This document shows, piece after piece, positions 41,887-53,739 of a stretch of DNA of 61,198 nt; positions within the stretch are counted from its first letter, which is position 1, and every line of letters begins with the position of its first letter. The notes below the pieces were generated by a model. That model searched no databases. It was not told the origin of the DNA and saw only the letters and a program-made list of their open reading frames with translations. Made by a program: the position numbers and the translations under genes. This stretch comes from Symbiodinium natans (taxonomy: Eukaryota > Sar > Dinophyceae > Suessiales > Symbiodiniaceae). Location of the stretch: contig CAJNDS010000669.1 of the NCBI GenBank assembly GCA_905221605.1, forward strand, positions 859,751-920,948, in the 5' to 3' direction.

Positions 41887-43513
41887 TTCTATTTTGACAA
41901 GACCCCCTCCGACACGCGGTCCATGTACTACTTCTAGATGTTCCGGATTATCCAAGTTGGTGGTGGGGAGGGGAAGTGGATCCAACTGAAAGCCGACCCT
42001 CTCTCCACCTCTCCACCCCGAAAAGCGCCCACAAAACCCTTCAACAAACCCCCGGTAAGCCGGGGCCCGAACCCCAAACCCGCAACTCGAAGGCTTGTGA
42101 AGCTGAAGGGGCGCCTCCCTCGCCGGCCCTGGAGAGCGAGGAGGCAGGTTTCAAGTCGAGCATTCCTGCTTGGGAGGTGCTCAGGGTTTCGGGGGTTCTG
42201 TTTTCTGGTTTTTTCTTACTTTTTGGTGAGGGTTTTGGATTTTGTCTGTGTGTCTCTCTGTGTGTGTGTGTGTGTCTTCGGGGGTTAGGAGCATCGCTAG
42301 GGTGTTGTTCGCAGGGTTTGGCGGTGTAGCTGTGGTTCTTGGTCTTTTGCTGGCTCGGCCAAGACCGCAATCTGCAAAGCCTGTCATCTAAAGCCGAACA
42401 AAAGAATCAAGCAGTGCCAAGCTTGGGATTTGCTTTTTAGGGTTTAGAGCGTTGAAGGTGCTGTACTCGTCTGTCTTTGAAGGGTGTTCCGTTATCGTAT
42501 ATAGCGTTTGTACTGGACATTTAGGTTCGGGCACCCAAACAGGGCTCCGATTTTTCGAAGAACTCGCCAAATCCGCCTCCGGGCCGAGGCTGCAGCCACT
42601 CCGACCGCGCCTTTGCCTGGTTATCGTTGTTACATGTGTTTGCGTGCGTGTGTGTGTATATACATATAGATGTGATTAGAATTTGAACTTGTGTGTCTGT
42701 AGAGGTGTGCGTGTTCGTGGTCACCCCTATTTAGGTGCTGCCTGCAATGTGTGGACAAAAGCCTCAGGAGACGTCTCCCGTCTCTCCTGCAGACAAACTG
42801 CCACGTAGCTGCCCAGAGGAGGCGGACCCGAGGGGTGCCGCCTTCACGCTAGGGCGTATGTAATCCCCCCTTATACTAAACCCCGCCCTAATTTTAAGTA
42901 TCATTTTTCCCGGATCCTCCCGGCACCCAGCCCAATACTATACTAAACCTGTTTGAGAATTAGGGGAGGCTGAGGGCCTCCGCCCTTGAGTTGAGCCATT
43001 AGGGTTTTCAACTGGGGTTTAGGGCTTAAGGCTCAGAGGATTTTCAGAGTTACGGGCTCAAGGCTCAGAGGGTTTCATTAGGGTTTAGGGCTTAAGGCTA
43101 CTTCCTAACTGAACCCTAAACCGCAAACCCCAAACCCTAAAGGCCCTAAAGGTCGCAGTCACTACCACATCTCTCTCGTTTTCGGCTGTGGGGTTTAGGC
43201 TTCGGCTTCCAGGTTTTAGGGTTTAGGTCCCCCTAATTTTCAACATTTTCCAGCCGAGGCGAATGTTAGAATTGCGGGGGGGTGGGGGGTGGGGGGTGAT
43301 TATGGGGGAAGGGATTAGTAAGGTAATGGGCACTCATTGGCGGAGCTTCATGGATTTGAGGGGTCCAGGGCTGAAGATTGGTTGTGTGGCAGACGTCTAA
43401 CGTGTCCTGTTCCGGTCGTTTCGGGAGACGTTCGGTGCACTCAAAAACGGAGATGGGGGCCATTGTACGCGACGCGTGATGTTTATGAGTTTCCACAGAA
43501 TTTGTAAGCTGCA
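41887..43513. other. non-coding stretch with TTTAGGG-like motifs
   Basis: Many degenerate copies of GGGTTTAGGG, AGGGCTTAAGG and CCCTAAACC, densest at 42,990-43,230 in both orientations. A GT run lies near 42,250 and a TATAC block near 42,655. No exon is supported. The motif resembles the plant/dinoflagellate telomere repeat TTTAGGG in decayed form. Confidence 0.5.
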
Positions 43514-43616
43514 GGCTCTGTGGGGCCCGACCACCTTCGAGTTCACGAAGAGCCTGGGAAAAGTGGACAACACCATTGCATTCGGCCGGCGGCCGTGCCT
43601 GGCTCTGGGCGACATC
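43514..43616 (+). CDS. exon, very high GC3
   Basis: A CTGCAG acceptor is followed by ALWGPTTFEFTKSLGKVDNT and IAFGRRPCLALGDI, ending before GTGTGT. Almost every third base is G or C over 30 codons. Possibly the first exon seen of the gene continuing to 45.4 kb. No family is recognised. Confidence 0.5.
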
Positions 43617-43735
43617 GTGTGTATGGAGAGGCCCGCATCCGTCTTTTGGGTGGCGGGGGGTTATAGCCATTTAGAGTTGAAATGGCCTTAATGGGGTTGA
43701 TTTATTGAATCTTTGGGCAAGAGTTCTCCGCGCAG

Positions 43736-44092
43736 GTACATCATGATGCAAGCGTCAATCCCGGATTTCAGCGAGTGCCACTGGCTCTTGAGACTGAATT
43801 CGACTTCCCTCATATGACCCTTGTCAAGCTGGAGTCTGGGGAAGCAGAGCGTCTTCACAATGAAACTATCTGGAAGAGTTCTGTCACACAGAGCCGGCTT
43901 AATGTGAGCCAGATGCTGACGCAGATCAACCACGATGTGAAATGTGCAGGCTTGCCTTTTCGACTGATTCCTGTTCATGTAGAGCAGTGCAACTATGCAA
44001 ATCGGTACAACCTGACTGGCGGAGAGGGCCGCGATGTCTTCCGAGCGCTGCAGGCCTTCATCAGCCGCCCACTAGCATCTCAGCAAACCCTT
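43736..44092 (+). CDS. large exon, about 119 codons
   Basis: A CGCAG acceptor is followed by VHHDASVNPGFQRVPLALET, EFDFPHMTLVKLESGEAERL and later NLTGGEGRDVFRALQAFISR. One frame stays open for 243 codons. In the first 25 codons two other frames (plus and minus) also look coding, so the 5' end is unsure. The second half is clearly GC3-biased. Confidence 0.45.
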
Positions 44093-44130
44093 TTGCATTT
44101 AGGCCTTCTGAGCAAATTGAAACTTACTAG

Positions 44131-44493
44131 AGCATCTCGAGCTACCTTCTTGGCAATGCCACTCGACAACCAAGGCGGTGCACTGAACTTGGGGCGGGGT
44201 GTGTCCAGCAGTGGTCTCAGGAACCGGCACACCCGCACATCACTTACGAATACCCTAACTTCAAGGACGATCTGGGCAATTGGTGCTGGGATGATGCTGC
44301 CTCGAGCGTGTGGAGTGGCTCTGACAGTCGAGCATCGTCTTTGGAACGGGTCCTCGATCGTAGCTTGCCAGAGCAGATTCTGGATAGATTCTGGGTTAGG
44401 TGTCGAGTCGTGTTCCCGCCCGATCTTTCAGAAGCAAAGGGGACGTCACATTGCCGTACTTGGGAACATGGATTCTTGTGGACCCCCTTGTAA
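44131..44493 (+). CDS. probable terminal exon, 120 codons
   Basis: After TTACTAG the frame reads SISSYLLGNATRQPRRCTEL, then WSQEPAHPHITYEYPNFKDD, LGNWCWDDAASSVWSGSDSR and LDRSLPEQILDRFWVRCRVV to TAA at 44,491-44,493. The true acceptor may be the CAGCAG at 44,206-44,211. The Trp/Asp/Ser composition is convincing. Family unknown. Confidence 0.55.
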   Translation, partial: SISSYLLGNATRQPRRCTELGAGCVQQWSQEPAHPHITYEYPNFKDDLGNWCWDDAASSVWSGSDSRASSLERVLDRSLPEQILDRFWVRCRVVFPPDLSEAKGTSHCRTWEHGFLWTPL

Positions 44494-44514
44494 TACTGCC
44501 TGGTAAGAGGCCTT

Positions 44515-44740
44515 CTGGGTCACCGACAGGGCTGTTATTTGGGAAGGGGATGGGGGGCGCGTTCAAGGAACCCGCTTCATGGACACGGCCCCCCACCCCT
44601 TTTCTGCCTTAAAAGCAGGGGTGCATTGCCGCCTGCGGGCATTCTAGGTCACCGACACGGCCATTTTTCAGGAAGGGTTTGGAGGAGTGAGATATAGAAG
44701 CCCTGTCCGTAGCAATGTTTCATGGACTTCCCTCCCGCTG
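44515..44740. repeat. diverged direct duplication
   Basis: Two segments of about 100 bp share GGTCACCGACA-GG, GGAAGGG-TTGGAGG-like and TTCATGGAC landmarks (about 44,518-44,583 and 44,647-44,730). Old tandem duplication in non-coding sequence. Confidence 0.4.
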
Positions 44741-44889
44741 GCTTTCTAAAATGGCCACGGGTATCCTGTTTATCCCTGTCCAGAAGCCCTTAATCTAGCC
44801 CTGCTGGAGTTGTGACAGTCACCCCGTAGGCGGCGGGGGCATTACGTCGTCCATCTCTATCCATTCCTGAATTTCATCGGCCAACTGAG

Positions 44890-45020
44890 GTTTGGAGGCC
44901 GCCAAGCTCCAAAGATATCGCCGCGTCTTTGTGAAGGAGCGTCTGGGTGTGACTGCACTGCTCAGCATGGACGACGCGATGCTCAAGGACATTGGTTCAC
45001 CAAGCAGTGTTGGTGCATGG
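44890..45020 (+). CDS. exon with SAM-like domain
   Basis: A CTGAG acceptor is followed by LEAAKLQRYRRVFVKERLGV and TALLSMDDAMLKDIGSPSSV then GAW, with a GTCAGT donor at 45021. The pattern Y-x3-F, then LLSMDDAMLKDIG and S-x-G, matches the second half of sterile-alpha-motif domains, which mediate protein-protein association. Only about 40 residues are visible. Confidence 0.58.
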
Positions 45021-45139
45021 GTCAGTATCACTCAGGGTAAAGCCCGTGCCCTCCCGCGACTCTTCACCTAGGCGCGGCGCACATGCTTAGCCGCAATCAT
45101 GATCATGCAGGGCACCGCCCCGTACACGGTTCCTTGCAG

Positions 45140-45392
45140 AAGCCGAGTTTGGTGTGCTGGCATCCATGCGGTTATCAAACCTCACCCTGTCCCGTATTCC
45201 GTCCAAGTTGCGCTCCTGCAGCGCATGTTTTGGTTCATCGCTCGGAGACGGCTTTCCAGCCTTGATCAGCCTTGCGTTGCGGGGCCCGCTTCGCATGCCT
45301 GTTCTGAGGGGACTGTACGGCAGCACTTACTTCACGGCTTTTGAAACCGCGCTCGTGCCTGAGTCCTGTGCGCACGCCGCGGTCCGCGCAAA
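45140..45392 (+). CDS. exon downstream of the SAM-like exon
   Basis: A CTTGCAG acceptor is followed by AEFGVLASMRLSNLTLSRIP, then LGDGFPALISLALRGPLRMP and VLRGLYGSTYFTAFETALVP. GC3 is very high in the last 40 codons. Hydrophobic but with charged breaks, so a globular domain or loose membrane association. The donor is not fixed. Confidence 0.56.
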
Positions 45393-45877
45393 GTGCAGAA
45401 CTGTCGCTTTTTGTGCCTTGAACCCTACAAAAAGCTATAGCCGTAGTCGGACTTGCGAAGAGTGTGTGTGTGTGTGTGTGTGTGTCGTGGCATTTGTGTG
45501 GCGGAATGTGCTGCTTCCTCCGAAAATTTGCAGGGCTTCAGCTCTGGTTTCTGTACATTCCAAAGATATACGTAGGGACTCATTTCGCCGCCCTGCAAGT
45601 TCTCGTGCCCTCTCAATAATGATCCTGATTCGAAGCAGGCAAGCTTTTGGGGCTGTAGCAAAGTTGAGTCGGTGTGCTGGCCTTGACACATTGATCGATT
45701 AAGTTGGCCGGGTCTACGAGTGTCTGGGATCGGGGTCGTTTGGGTTTTTGGGCACTGGATTGGCGTAGGCCCTGAGCCCAGACTGCAACCGATAGTGAGG
45801 CCCGGCAGTCAAGGCGCCGAGCCCTCAGCACTAGACCGACCGTCTCTGAACTTTTGACGCGTGCGTAGTTGGCTATA

Positions 45878-45983
45878 GTTTTCAGAAGCAACACAAAGCC
45901 ATGATCTCTTGGGGGCTCCAAAAACGGTTCGTTTTCAGAAGCAACACAAAGCCATGATCTCTTGGGGGCTCCAAAAACGGTTC
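45878..45983. repeat. 53-bp perfect tandem duplication
   Basis: GTTTTCAGAAGCAACACAAA through ACGGTTC occurs twice head to tail (45,878-45,930 and 45,931-45,983). Unit 2 keeps only the last bases (CGGTTCGGACATA near 53,526). Confidence 0.95.
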
Positions 45984-46018
45984 GGACATAGAACTCGTTT
46001 TGCTATCAGGGGACAGAG

Positions 46019-46403
46019 GGAGAGAGAGAGAGAGAGAGTTCGGGCCCTTCAAGCCCCGTAGAAGAAGAAGAAGAAGCGGTCGAGCGCTTTAGGGCTCTCT
46101 GGACAGTTGAATACAGAGATATCGCCGGAAATTTCACACTGAGCCTCCAGTTGGAAGTTTCACGACGGAAGAGGATCCGAGCGCGCGCTCGCGCGTGGGG
46201 CTCCTTCGGGGACCCCCCATGCCCTGCAGAAGAATAGAAACAAATGTATTCCCTGGCCTCCAGGCCCAGCAGAAGCAGAAGCAGAGGAAGAGGAGGAAGA
46301 AGAAGAAGGCAAGAAGAAGGCAAGAAGCAGGCAAGAAGAAGGCAAGAAGCAGGCAAGAAGAAGGCAAGAAGAAGAAGAAGAAGAAGAAGAAGAAGAAGAA
46401 GAA

Positions 46404-46434
<31 letters not shown>

Positions 46435-46560
46435 CAGCAGCAGCAGCAGCAGAAGAAGAAGAAGAAGAAGAAGAAGAAGAAGAAGAAGAAGAAGAAGAAG
46501 AAGAAGAAGAAGAAGAAGAAGAAGAAGAAGAAGAAGAAGAAGAAGACACACACACACACG
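46019..46560. repeat. AG and GAA/AGC microsatellite block
   Basis: An AG run (46,019-46,038) is followed, after 0.2 kb of unique sequence, by GCAAGAAG-type hexamers and a GAA tract of about 180 bp interrupted by GCAGCA (46,366-46,545), then AC repeats. It yields artefactual poly-Lys, Arg, Glu or Leu/Ser frames. Matching but shorter block in unit 2 at 53,686-54,180. Confidence 0.95.
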
Positions 46561-47029
46561 CACATATACATATGTAGCTGTATGTATATGTATGCGTATA
46601 TGTATATGTATCTGTGCATATATACGCATATTTACGGAGTTCTCAACAAGCCTTGTTTACACATAGTTGCGGAGTTCTCAAAAAGCCTTGTTTACACATT
46701 TTCGTTTTAGGGGACACGAACCATGATCTATATCAACTTCGTGTCTACCCTCGAACCATTGTTGGCGTGTTTTCGAGCAGGAAACGAACCACACCCTGAA
46801 TCCTAACAGCCGTGGACACCAAACGCCCTAAACCCCTTAGCAGCTAGCACGGGCCTTTGGGCCCCTGCTGATCCAAACCGGACTCCAACACAGCACAGGA
46901 GCCTGATGCGCGCCTGACAGCGTCTTTGGTGATGTCGCTGCCTCCCACATTCAGGCTCCTTGTGCTTGTTGGGGTATTTCCTTTTTGTTGGTAGCTTCGT
47001 TCGTTTATTTGGATCACCTCATCATCCTC

Positions 47030-48136
<1,107 letters not shown>

Positions 48137-48462
48137 GTGTACATTGTGTTTCGATGTGCTTTGGGGCGTTTGGCTTCGGGTGGAGGGGTCTAGTGCTTTA
48201 AAGTAATTTGGGGTCAGGGTCGAATCAGGGAAGCTGAAGGAAGTGGTGCAAGCTGTCCGAGAGGGCTTTCTTGGGTTTATTGTCTGGGTCTCAGGTTTTC
48301 GTGGGTCCACGCCTAAGCCAGCTTTTGATGGGAAGCTGTTTTAGCAAAGTTTTCAGCGGCCGGCCCAGCTCGAGGGCACCGGTTGCAAAGTATCAGCTAC
48401 AGTTCTGAACTCATGCCTTTCAGCGTTTTCCTGTTGGCGATCTTTCCAGACCTTTTCTGTAC

Positions 48463-48633
48463 ATGATTGCTGATCGTCGTTTGTCAGTTGTGCTTGCTCT
48501 TTTGATTGCTGGGGCTTGTGTGCTTCCGAGACTACCAGCTCGTATGACGATGTCCTGGGACCGGCGAATCGTTACCTGTGCACCTTCAACCAAGGGCATG
48601 CGGACTCGTCTAATGCCTGGTAGGACTTGGTAG
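48463..48633 (+). CDS. membrane-segment exon, unit 1 copy
   Basis: The frame reads MIADRRLSVVLALLIAGACV then LPRLPARMTMSWDRRIVTCA, up to TAG at 48,631. LSVVLALLIAGACVL is one plausible transmembrane helix or signal anchor. Against the unit 2 copy (55,787) it lacks exactly one codon (GTG) and has a few substitutions, so the frame is kept. Confidence 0.5.
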   Translation: MIADRRLSVVLALLIAGACVLPRLPARMTMSWDRRIVTCAPSTKGMRTRLMPGRTW

Positions 48634-48933
48634 GGGCGCTAAGCCATCAACCTACTTCAGCCCAAAATCTAGACACCCTCAAACCTCAACCAGGCTCTCG
48701 ACCTCAAAGCCATAAGGGGTTTCAGGGTTTCGGGTTTCAAGAATCTTCGCCGCCCGAAACCACTAAGCAGGGCGCCTTCCTGCCCAACGGTACAGTGCGG
48801 CACGGGCCGACGCGCAAGGCGTCGGGGTTTGTGGATTGGGAGACTTGAGGCTTGTTTTTGTTTGAGAAGCTTAGTGAGGAGTCCTTGGGGTCGTAAAGGG
48901 CGTAAGGTTTCCGGTTCGCGTTTCGCGGTGGAG

Positions 48934-49009
48934 ACTTGCTGCCGATGCGACCTGCGAGTTTGCTGAGGAGCTGTTCAGCACCGCAGCAGCGCAAGCCGCA
49001 AGCTTTGCT
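48934..49009 (+). CDS. exon alpha, unit 1 (frame-shifted 3' end)
   Basis: The frame reads LAADATCEFAEELFSTAAAQ then AASFA and TGA. The unit 2 copy lacks about 7 nt here and continues for nine more codons, so this copy has probably lost its original end. Confidence 0.48.
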
Positions 49010-49163
49010 TGAAATGCGTGGACATGCGTGGACCAGACGTCTCTAGACATCTCTAGTCAGGTCTTCGCCATGGGATCAGACGAACACGTGCCCTCCTTCC
49101 CCCAAACGCTACCGCACCCCCCTCGATCAACAATGCTGCCGCACGTTTCCAGATTGCCTACAG

Positions 49164-49300
49164 CATGCCGGCCCCACGCCAATCTTCGAGTTTCGGAACG
49201 TGTCCCCCACGCCTGTTTGTGCGGGGGTTTCATGTTGTGCCAATCTCTTCCATGATGCAGAGACCCCCAGCCAGCTGGGGTGGATGTCGTGCCCTACACC
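49164..49300 (+). CDS. exon gamma, unit 1
   Basis: A CTACAG acceptor is followed by HAGPTPIFEFRNVSPTPVCA and GVSCCANLFHDAETPSQLGW then MSCPT. The composition is natural, but two other plus frames are open and partly convincing. The copy at 56,505 is nearly identical. The exon must end before the CCCCCCCC run. Confidence 0.42.
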
Positions 49301-49377
49301 CCCCCCCGCCCCCTCTTTTTTGGCGGCTGGCTTGTGGACCTGTGGTTGAGGCAACCCCACACTCTGCCGGTTTGTAG

Positions 49378-49500
49378 ATAGGGGGATCCGAAGCTGGCCT
49401 CGACTTTCTAAACGCCCCAGCAGCACTGAACCTGGCGGACTCGAATGGTCTAGAGTCTAGGGCAGAACTCAGAAGCACACCCTGCCCCATGCATTCCCAG
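49378..49500 (+). CDS. exon delta, unit 1
   Basis: A TTTGTAG acceptor is followed by IGGSEAGLDFLNAPAALNLA and DSNGLESRAELRSTPCPMHS then Q, with a GC donor (CAG then GCGCTC). Same length in unit 2 (56,718-56,840). After it come GGGTTTAGGG-like motifs. Confidence 0.48.
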
Positions 49501-50394
49501 GCGCTCCCCCTTAAGGGTTTAGGGTGTAAAGGCCTTGTGAAGGTCAGGGCCTGAGGACCCGAAGCCTCGCAGCTGTAGCTGTGCAGGTTACGCTGAGGGC
49601 TGCGGCAGAGCCAGGCTCGGAATACACGACCCGACTCCAGAAGGCTCCCCAAACCCGAAGGAGGTGGAGCTACTCCCGCAGCCTTCTGTGCCTGGGGACT
49701 TCGATTCTCGTCTAAGGGTTCAAGGGCCCCTAGCTGTTTTTGCTAACGAAGACCCTTTGGGTTGTGCTCCCCAAACCCCAAGCTTCAAACCCCTTAAACC
49801 CCAAACCCTACAAACCCTGAACCCTGCGCCGTCGGAGGTGCCTGAGCCGGTCGCAGCTTCCTGCTGGCCCTTTTGCGCTCCCCGTCGCATCCACAGGCAG
49901 GCTTGGGGGGCTTTGTAGGGCTTCAAGGCTTCAGGGCTTCGCGGCTTGGGGGGGTTTCCAGGCAACTCTTTCTTCGACTTCCTTGGGGATTTTGGAATCC
50001 CCATGAATCCCCAAACTACCCTAGACCCCCTAGACCCCTGGGGAAGGCTTTCGGGCTTCGGAAAGTTTAAGGCGAAAGGATGGGGATTTAGGGTTCGGAG
50101 TTGTTCAAGTTCACCCGCCTTGGCCTTCAGAGCTGTGCCTGAGCTGGTCTCAGCACACTAGGCAAGCCGAAGCTGAATGACTCAACTCTTTGGCTTTGAG
50201 TGTCTGGGGGTCCCTGGGCTAGCAGCGTTTTCGGGTTTGGGCTGTTACGTGCTCGTCCCTGGTCTCAGCAGGAGCAGAAGATCGAGGTACAGCCAGCGCT
50301 GCCAGGTAGGATTCCGGAAGGCCGGTAACAGCGAACGTGTGCAGGATGCATGCAACGCATGCAGCTTCTCTTGTTTCTGCTTTTTGGGTTTCAG

Positions 50395-50510
50395 GCAAAG
50401 GCCTTGGTCGAATGATGGCCTGCAGTTCACTTGCCGAGACGGGGCTTCGGGAGCCGAATGGGTGCATTGTCGCTGGCTACAAATGCGCTTGCGAAAGGTT
50501 CTGCGGGGTT
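50395..50510 (+). CDS. exon epsilon, unit 1
   Basis: A GGGTTTCAG acceptor is followed by two competing frames: DGLQFTCRDGASGAEWVHCR (Trp/Cys-rich) and MMACSSLAETGLREPNGCIV. Both remain open in unit 2 (57,718-57,833), so comparison does not decide the frame. Confidence 0.42.
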
Positions 50511-50821
50511 TAGTGAGGGGTGCTGAGAGGAGTTGGGCTGGCTCGGACTCCTAAACCTCCAACAACAAAGCCCAATTCCTCAACCGTACCTCGCCCTGCC
50601 TGGGGCTTTTCTGGTGGCGGAGCCCCTTTGGAAGCCCATGATTTAAACAATCGATTTAAACTCCCCACTCCCTTCACAGCCAGTGCCTTGACAACCACAG
50701 CAGCAACAACAATGGCAGCACCAGCACCAATAAGGCTATGGCAACAGCAATGGCAACCGCAATGGCAATGACAATTGCAAAACAGAAGCAACTTTAGCAG
50801 CAGAAATTGAAGTCGAAGTAG

Positions 50822-51066
50822 AAGCACTTAAGCAGAAGTAAAAGCAGAAAAACGAAAGGCGCGCCGCGCAGCCCGAGCCGTGGCGCTCCCGTGGACTGGG
50901 AGGCCTTAAACCTAAATCCGCAAAACATTGCTGTGGGGCTTGGGGTTCGTTTCGGGCCATCCCTGGCCAATCTCGAATCTCAAGCACCTGCAAGCTGCAG
51001 GCCAACCCGCGTTTCCCGCCCTGTTACAATCCCAGGCCATACTGCCCCAGTGAAACCTTTGCGCAG
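50822..51066 (+). CDS. exon zeta, unit 1 (open copy)
   Basis: About 82 codons including KGAPRSPSRGAPVDWEALNL, NPQNIAVGLGVRFGPSLANL and ESQAPASCRPTRVSRPVTIP, ending AG before GTGAAG. CAA at 50,981 corresponds to TAA in unit 2, so only this copy is uninterrupted. An overlapping plus frame and the antisense frame are also open. Confidence 0.48.
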
Positions 51067-51535
51067 GTGAAGTGCTGCTGCCCTGCGGCCAGGCTAATGT
51101 GCCAGGCCGACACACTGCTCGGTCTCGGGGGATAGTTGTCAAGGGCCTGGTCTCAGTGAGATCAGGAGACAGTCTCACTGTGGCTCAGGGGCTCGTTTTT
51201 CAGCCTTGCACTGAGTGTCTTGGGCTCACATCGGCCTCTGGCTTAGCAGCCAGTCAAAATCTACACCAGCGCGAATGCAAAAAAACAAATATTCCGAAAG
51301 AGACGCCAGCGACGCCTAAGCTCTTATGAATATTCTCCCGAAAGCCGACAATAGTTTCAGCGCTCCAGGGACGCCGCCGCAGAATGTCATCGGTAGGCAA
51401 AGGATTGGCAGCACTAGTTGTGCTACCGATCGGAAGTTAAGAAATACCCGGAAGTAAGCAGATGCTTGCCTAGATACATACGTGCAGGCATACATACATG
51501 CGTGCATGTTTACATACATTGACATAGGTACATAC

Positions 51536-51650
51536 ACACACACACACACACACACCTAGATCGCTCGCTCGCTCGCTCTCGCGCTCTCTCGCTCTCTCTC
51601 GCTCTCTCGCTCTCTCGCTCTCTCTCGCTGGTATATGTGTATGGAACAAA
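51536..51650. repeat. AC and CTCG/CTCT repeats, unit 1 only
   Basis: Eleven AC repeats, then GCTCGCTCGCTC and CTCTCTCG words. Unit 2 goes straight from CATGCGTGCATG to CTTAACC at 58,849, so the array is specific to unit 1. Confidence 0.92.
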
Positions 51651-51768
51651 ACAAGACTTAACCCTAGCCAGAAGGATGGTGGCTAGCGCTATAGTCTTTG
51701 CGACTACTTCAGATGGTTGAGGCTGTGGGAGTTTAGGGTTTAGGCTGGTTCTGGGGTTTGGGGTCCGC

Positions 51769-51922
51769 CCCAGGACTAAGATGCTTTGATGCACCCCTTC
51801 CATCGAGGCGGCGAGAACGGCAGCATCCATGGAGCCGTGGACTTTGAAAGCAAAGGTCCCAAAACCGGCGCTTGCTGGCAGGCTTGCGGGGTCGTGCGTG
51901 ACAATCCGCAAATCCCAAAACC
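51769..51922. CDS. exon readable on either strand, unit 1
   Basis: Minus: a TTTCAG acceptor, then FWDLRIVTHDPASLPASAGF and GTFAFKVHGSMDAAVLAASM. Plus: MHPFHRGGENGSIHGAVDFE and SKGPKTGACWQACGVVRDNP, with a GTGCGT donor. Both are GC3-rich and natural. The block is identical in unit 2, so divergence cannot decide. The minus reading weakly recalls the RNP1 end of an RRM, which I would not press. Confidence 0.4.
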
Positions 51923-52204
51923 CTGAAATTAAACTCTAAGCCCTCAAAGTCACTGCACCCTAAGAACAGCGCAGCGCTGGTTTTGTGTGCCGATTGCTCA
52001 GGGTTTGGTGTTTTGGGTTTCCAGGTTTAGAGAGTTGGCTTTTCTTGCCGGTTTCACCTGTTGTCAGACACGCTTGGTCAAGTCTGGCGCATGGAGTCTG
52101 CACATATCCGCCAGTGAGAACCCCCAAACCCGCACACTGAGGCACCAAACGAACCAAAGCCCAGCATCTAGTACTTAGTCCTTCTAGCTCCTCTCTTAAT
52201 GCCC

Positions 52205-53135
52205 CTCTCTGGGGCCAGTCCTCATGGTCCCCCGATCCCAAGAACTTGCTACCGGTACGAACTTGCTGAGCGTGCTGAGCAGGCGCCTTAAGAGACGGCA
52301 GATGTCTCCCATGGCAGATGGCTTGTCAGCAACTTTGTCGTCAACTTGTTCAGAGAAGAATGAGAAAACAAGCTGTACGTAACTCAAGTTGTAACTCGCT
52401 GCTTGAGCGAACAGGCGTGTGGCTCACAGCTGTCAGCCTTATATCGGAGTGTGACGAAGAATTTGTAATGCAGTTCACCGTATGCTTTGCAAATCAACTA
52501 CGTGCCGACGTCACGAACGTGTCCTCCACGCTTCGGCTCTTATTTATCATGATGGTCCCTATTTCTCGTCTCCAGGCAAGTATACGTGAGACCTTATTTT
52601 CTTTATCATGTCGGCGCTGCTGTTCGACGTGTTCGTGGAGGGGCTGCACATCGCGGTCAATGAGGACAGGGAGCAGACGCATTTTGGCACTTTCAGACGT
52701 CACCTCCTGCCGTTGCTGAGGCCATCGTGCGGAGGCGAGCGTTCGAAAAGGAGCTCCTGCAGGAGGTGTCGACATGGAGCTGCTGGTGCTGCCCAGCAGC
52801 GACCTTAGAAGGTCCCTTTTCGAACTTGCCCTTGTGCACTCTTGAGTTCTGCAATGTTCTCCGCTCTGTTCCCCCTTCGGGCTCATGCTCCGAAGCTTGG
52901 TCGGGTGTGATTGCATTTAAGGCTGCTCATGACCATGAGGGGTCTCATGGCCCGTTGCTTGTCAATGACTTTAGCCGTACTTGCCATGTTCGGCCCCGGT
53001 TTGCTGCTTGAGCTTGTCCTGAGGCAAAGGGGGTGGACAAGCATGACTTCGTCGTGTGAGGCCTGGGGACTCTTGCTCTTCGCCCGCAGCTCTCACTTTC
53101 ATCCAGGTGCTGAGGCTTATCGGTGCTGGAGGATC
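52205..53135 (+). repeat. module A, copy 2
   Basis: Second copy of the block at 40,385. After CGGTGCTGG it leaves the copy 1 sequence and, within about 70 bp, joins sequence equivalent to 45,490, so the 4.2 kb lying between those points after copy 1 is missing here. Confidence 0.88.
52608..52808 (+). pseudogene. module A protein, frame-shifted copy 2
   Basis: The first 26 codons match copy 1 (MSALLFDVFVEGLHIAVNED). The T run has four T instead of five, shifting the frame so that the conserved RRRAFEKELLQEVSTW part lies in a different frame. Gly replaces Ala at position 12. Likely non-functional unless splicing repairs the shift. Confidence 0.5.
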
Positions 53136-53685
53136 TGAGTTCTAATCTTGGGCTCGGAGTTCATAAGCGAGAGATGCGAAGCGCATGGATGTGCATTTGT
53201 GTGGCGGAATTTGCTGCTTCCTCCGAAGCCTGCATTGCTTCAGCTCTGGTTTCTGTACGTTCAATAGATGTACGTAGGGATTCATTGCATTACCTGCATG
53301 TGCTGCATGTTCTTATGCCCTCGAAGCAGGCAAGCTTTGTGTGCTGGCCTTGACACATTGATCGATTAAGTTGGCCGGGTCTACGAGTGTCTGGGATCGG
53401 GGTCGTTTGGGTTTTTGGGCACTGGATTGGCGAAGGCCCTGAGCCCAGACTGCAAAATTCTCGAGTCCGATAGTGAGGCCCTGCAGTCAAGGCGCCGAGC
53501 CCGCAGCACTAGAACCAAATCAACGGTTCGGACATAGAACTCGATTTGCTGCCAGGGTGAGCAGGCGTCCGTCGAGGTGCCGCAGCTCTTCCTCAGTGTC
53601 TGCGATGCCGAGGGTAGGAGGGGTCGCTCGGCGCCGCAACGGTCTTCACACGGTCAGTTCTGGAAGAGATGGTCCTTTTCGGTGC

Positions 53686-53695
53686 TGCAGAGGGA

Positions 53696-53739
<44 letters not shown>

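Noticed and set aside
46006-46710. Poly-Leu, poly-Phe, poly-Lys and poly-Arg frames of 130-207 codons
   Set aside because: Products of the GAA/AAG repeat in all frames.
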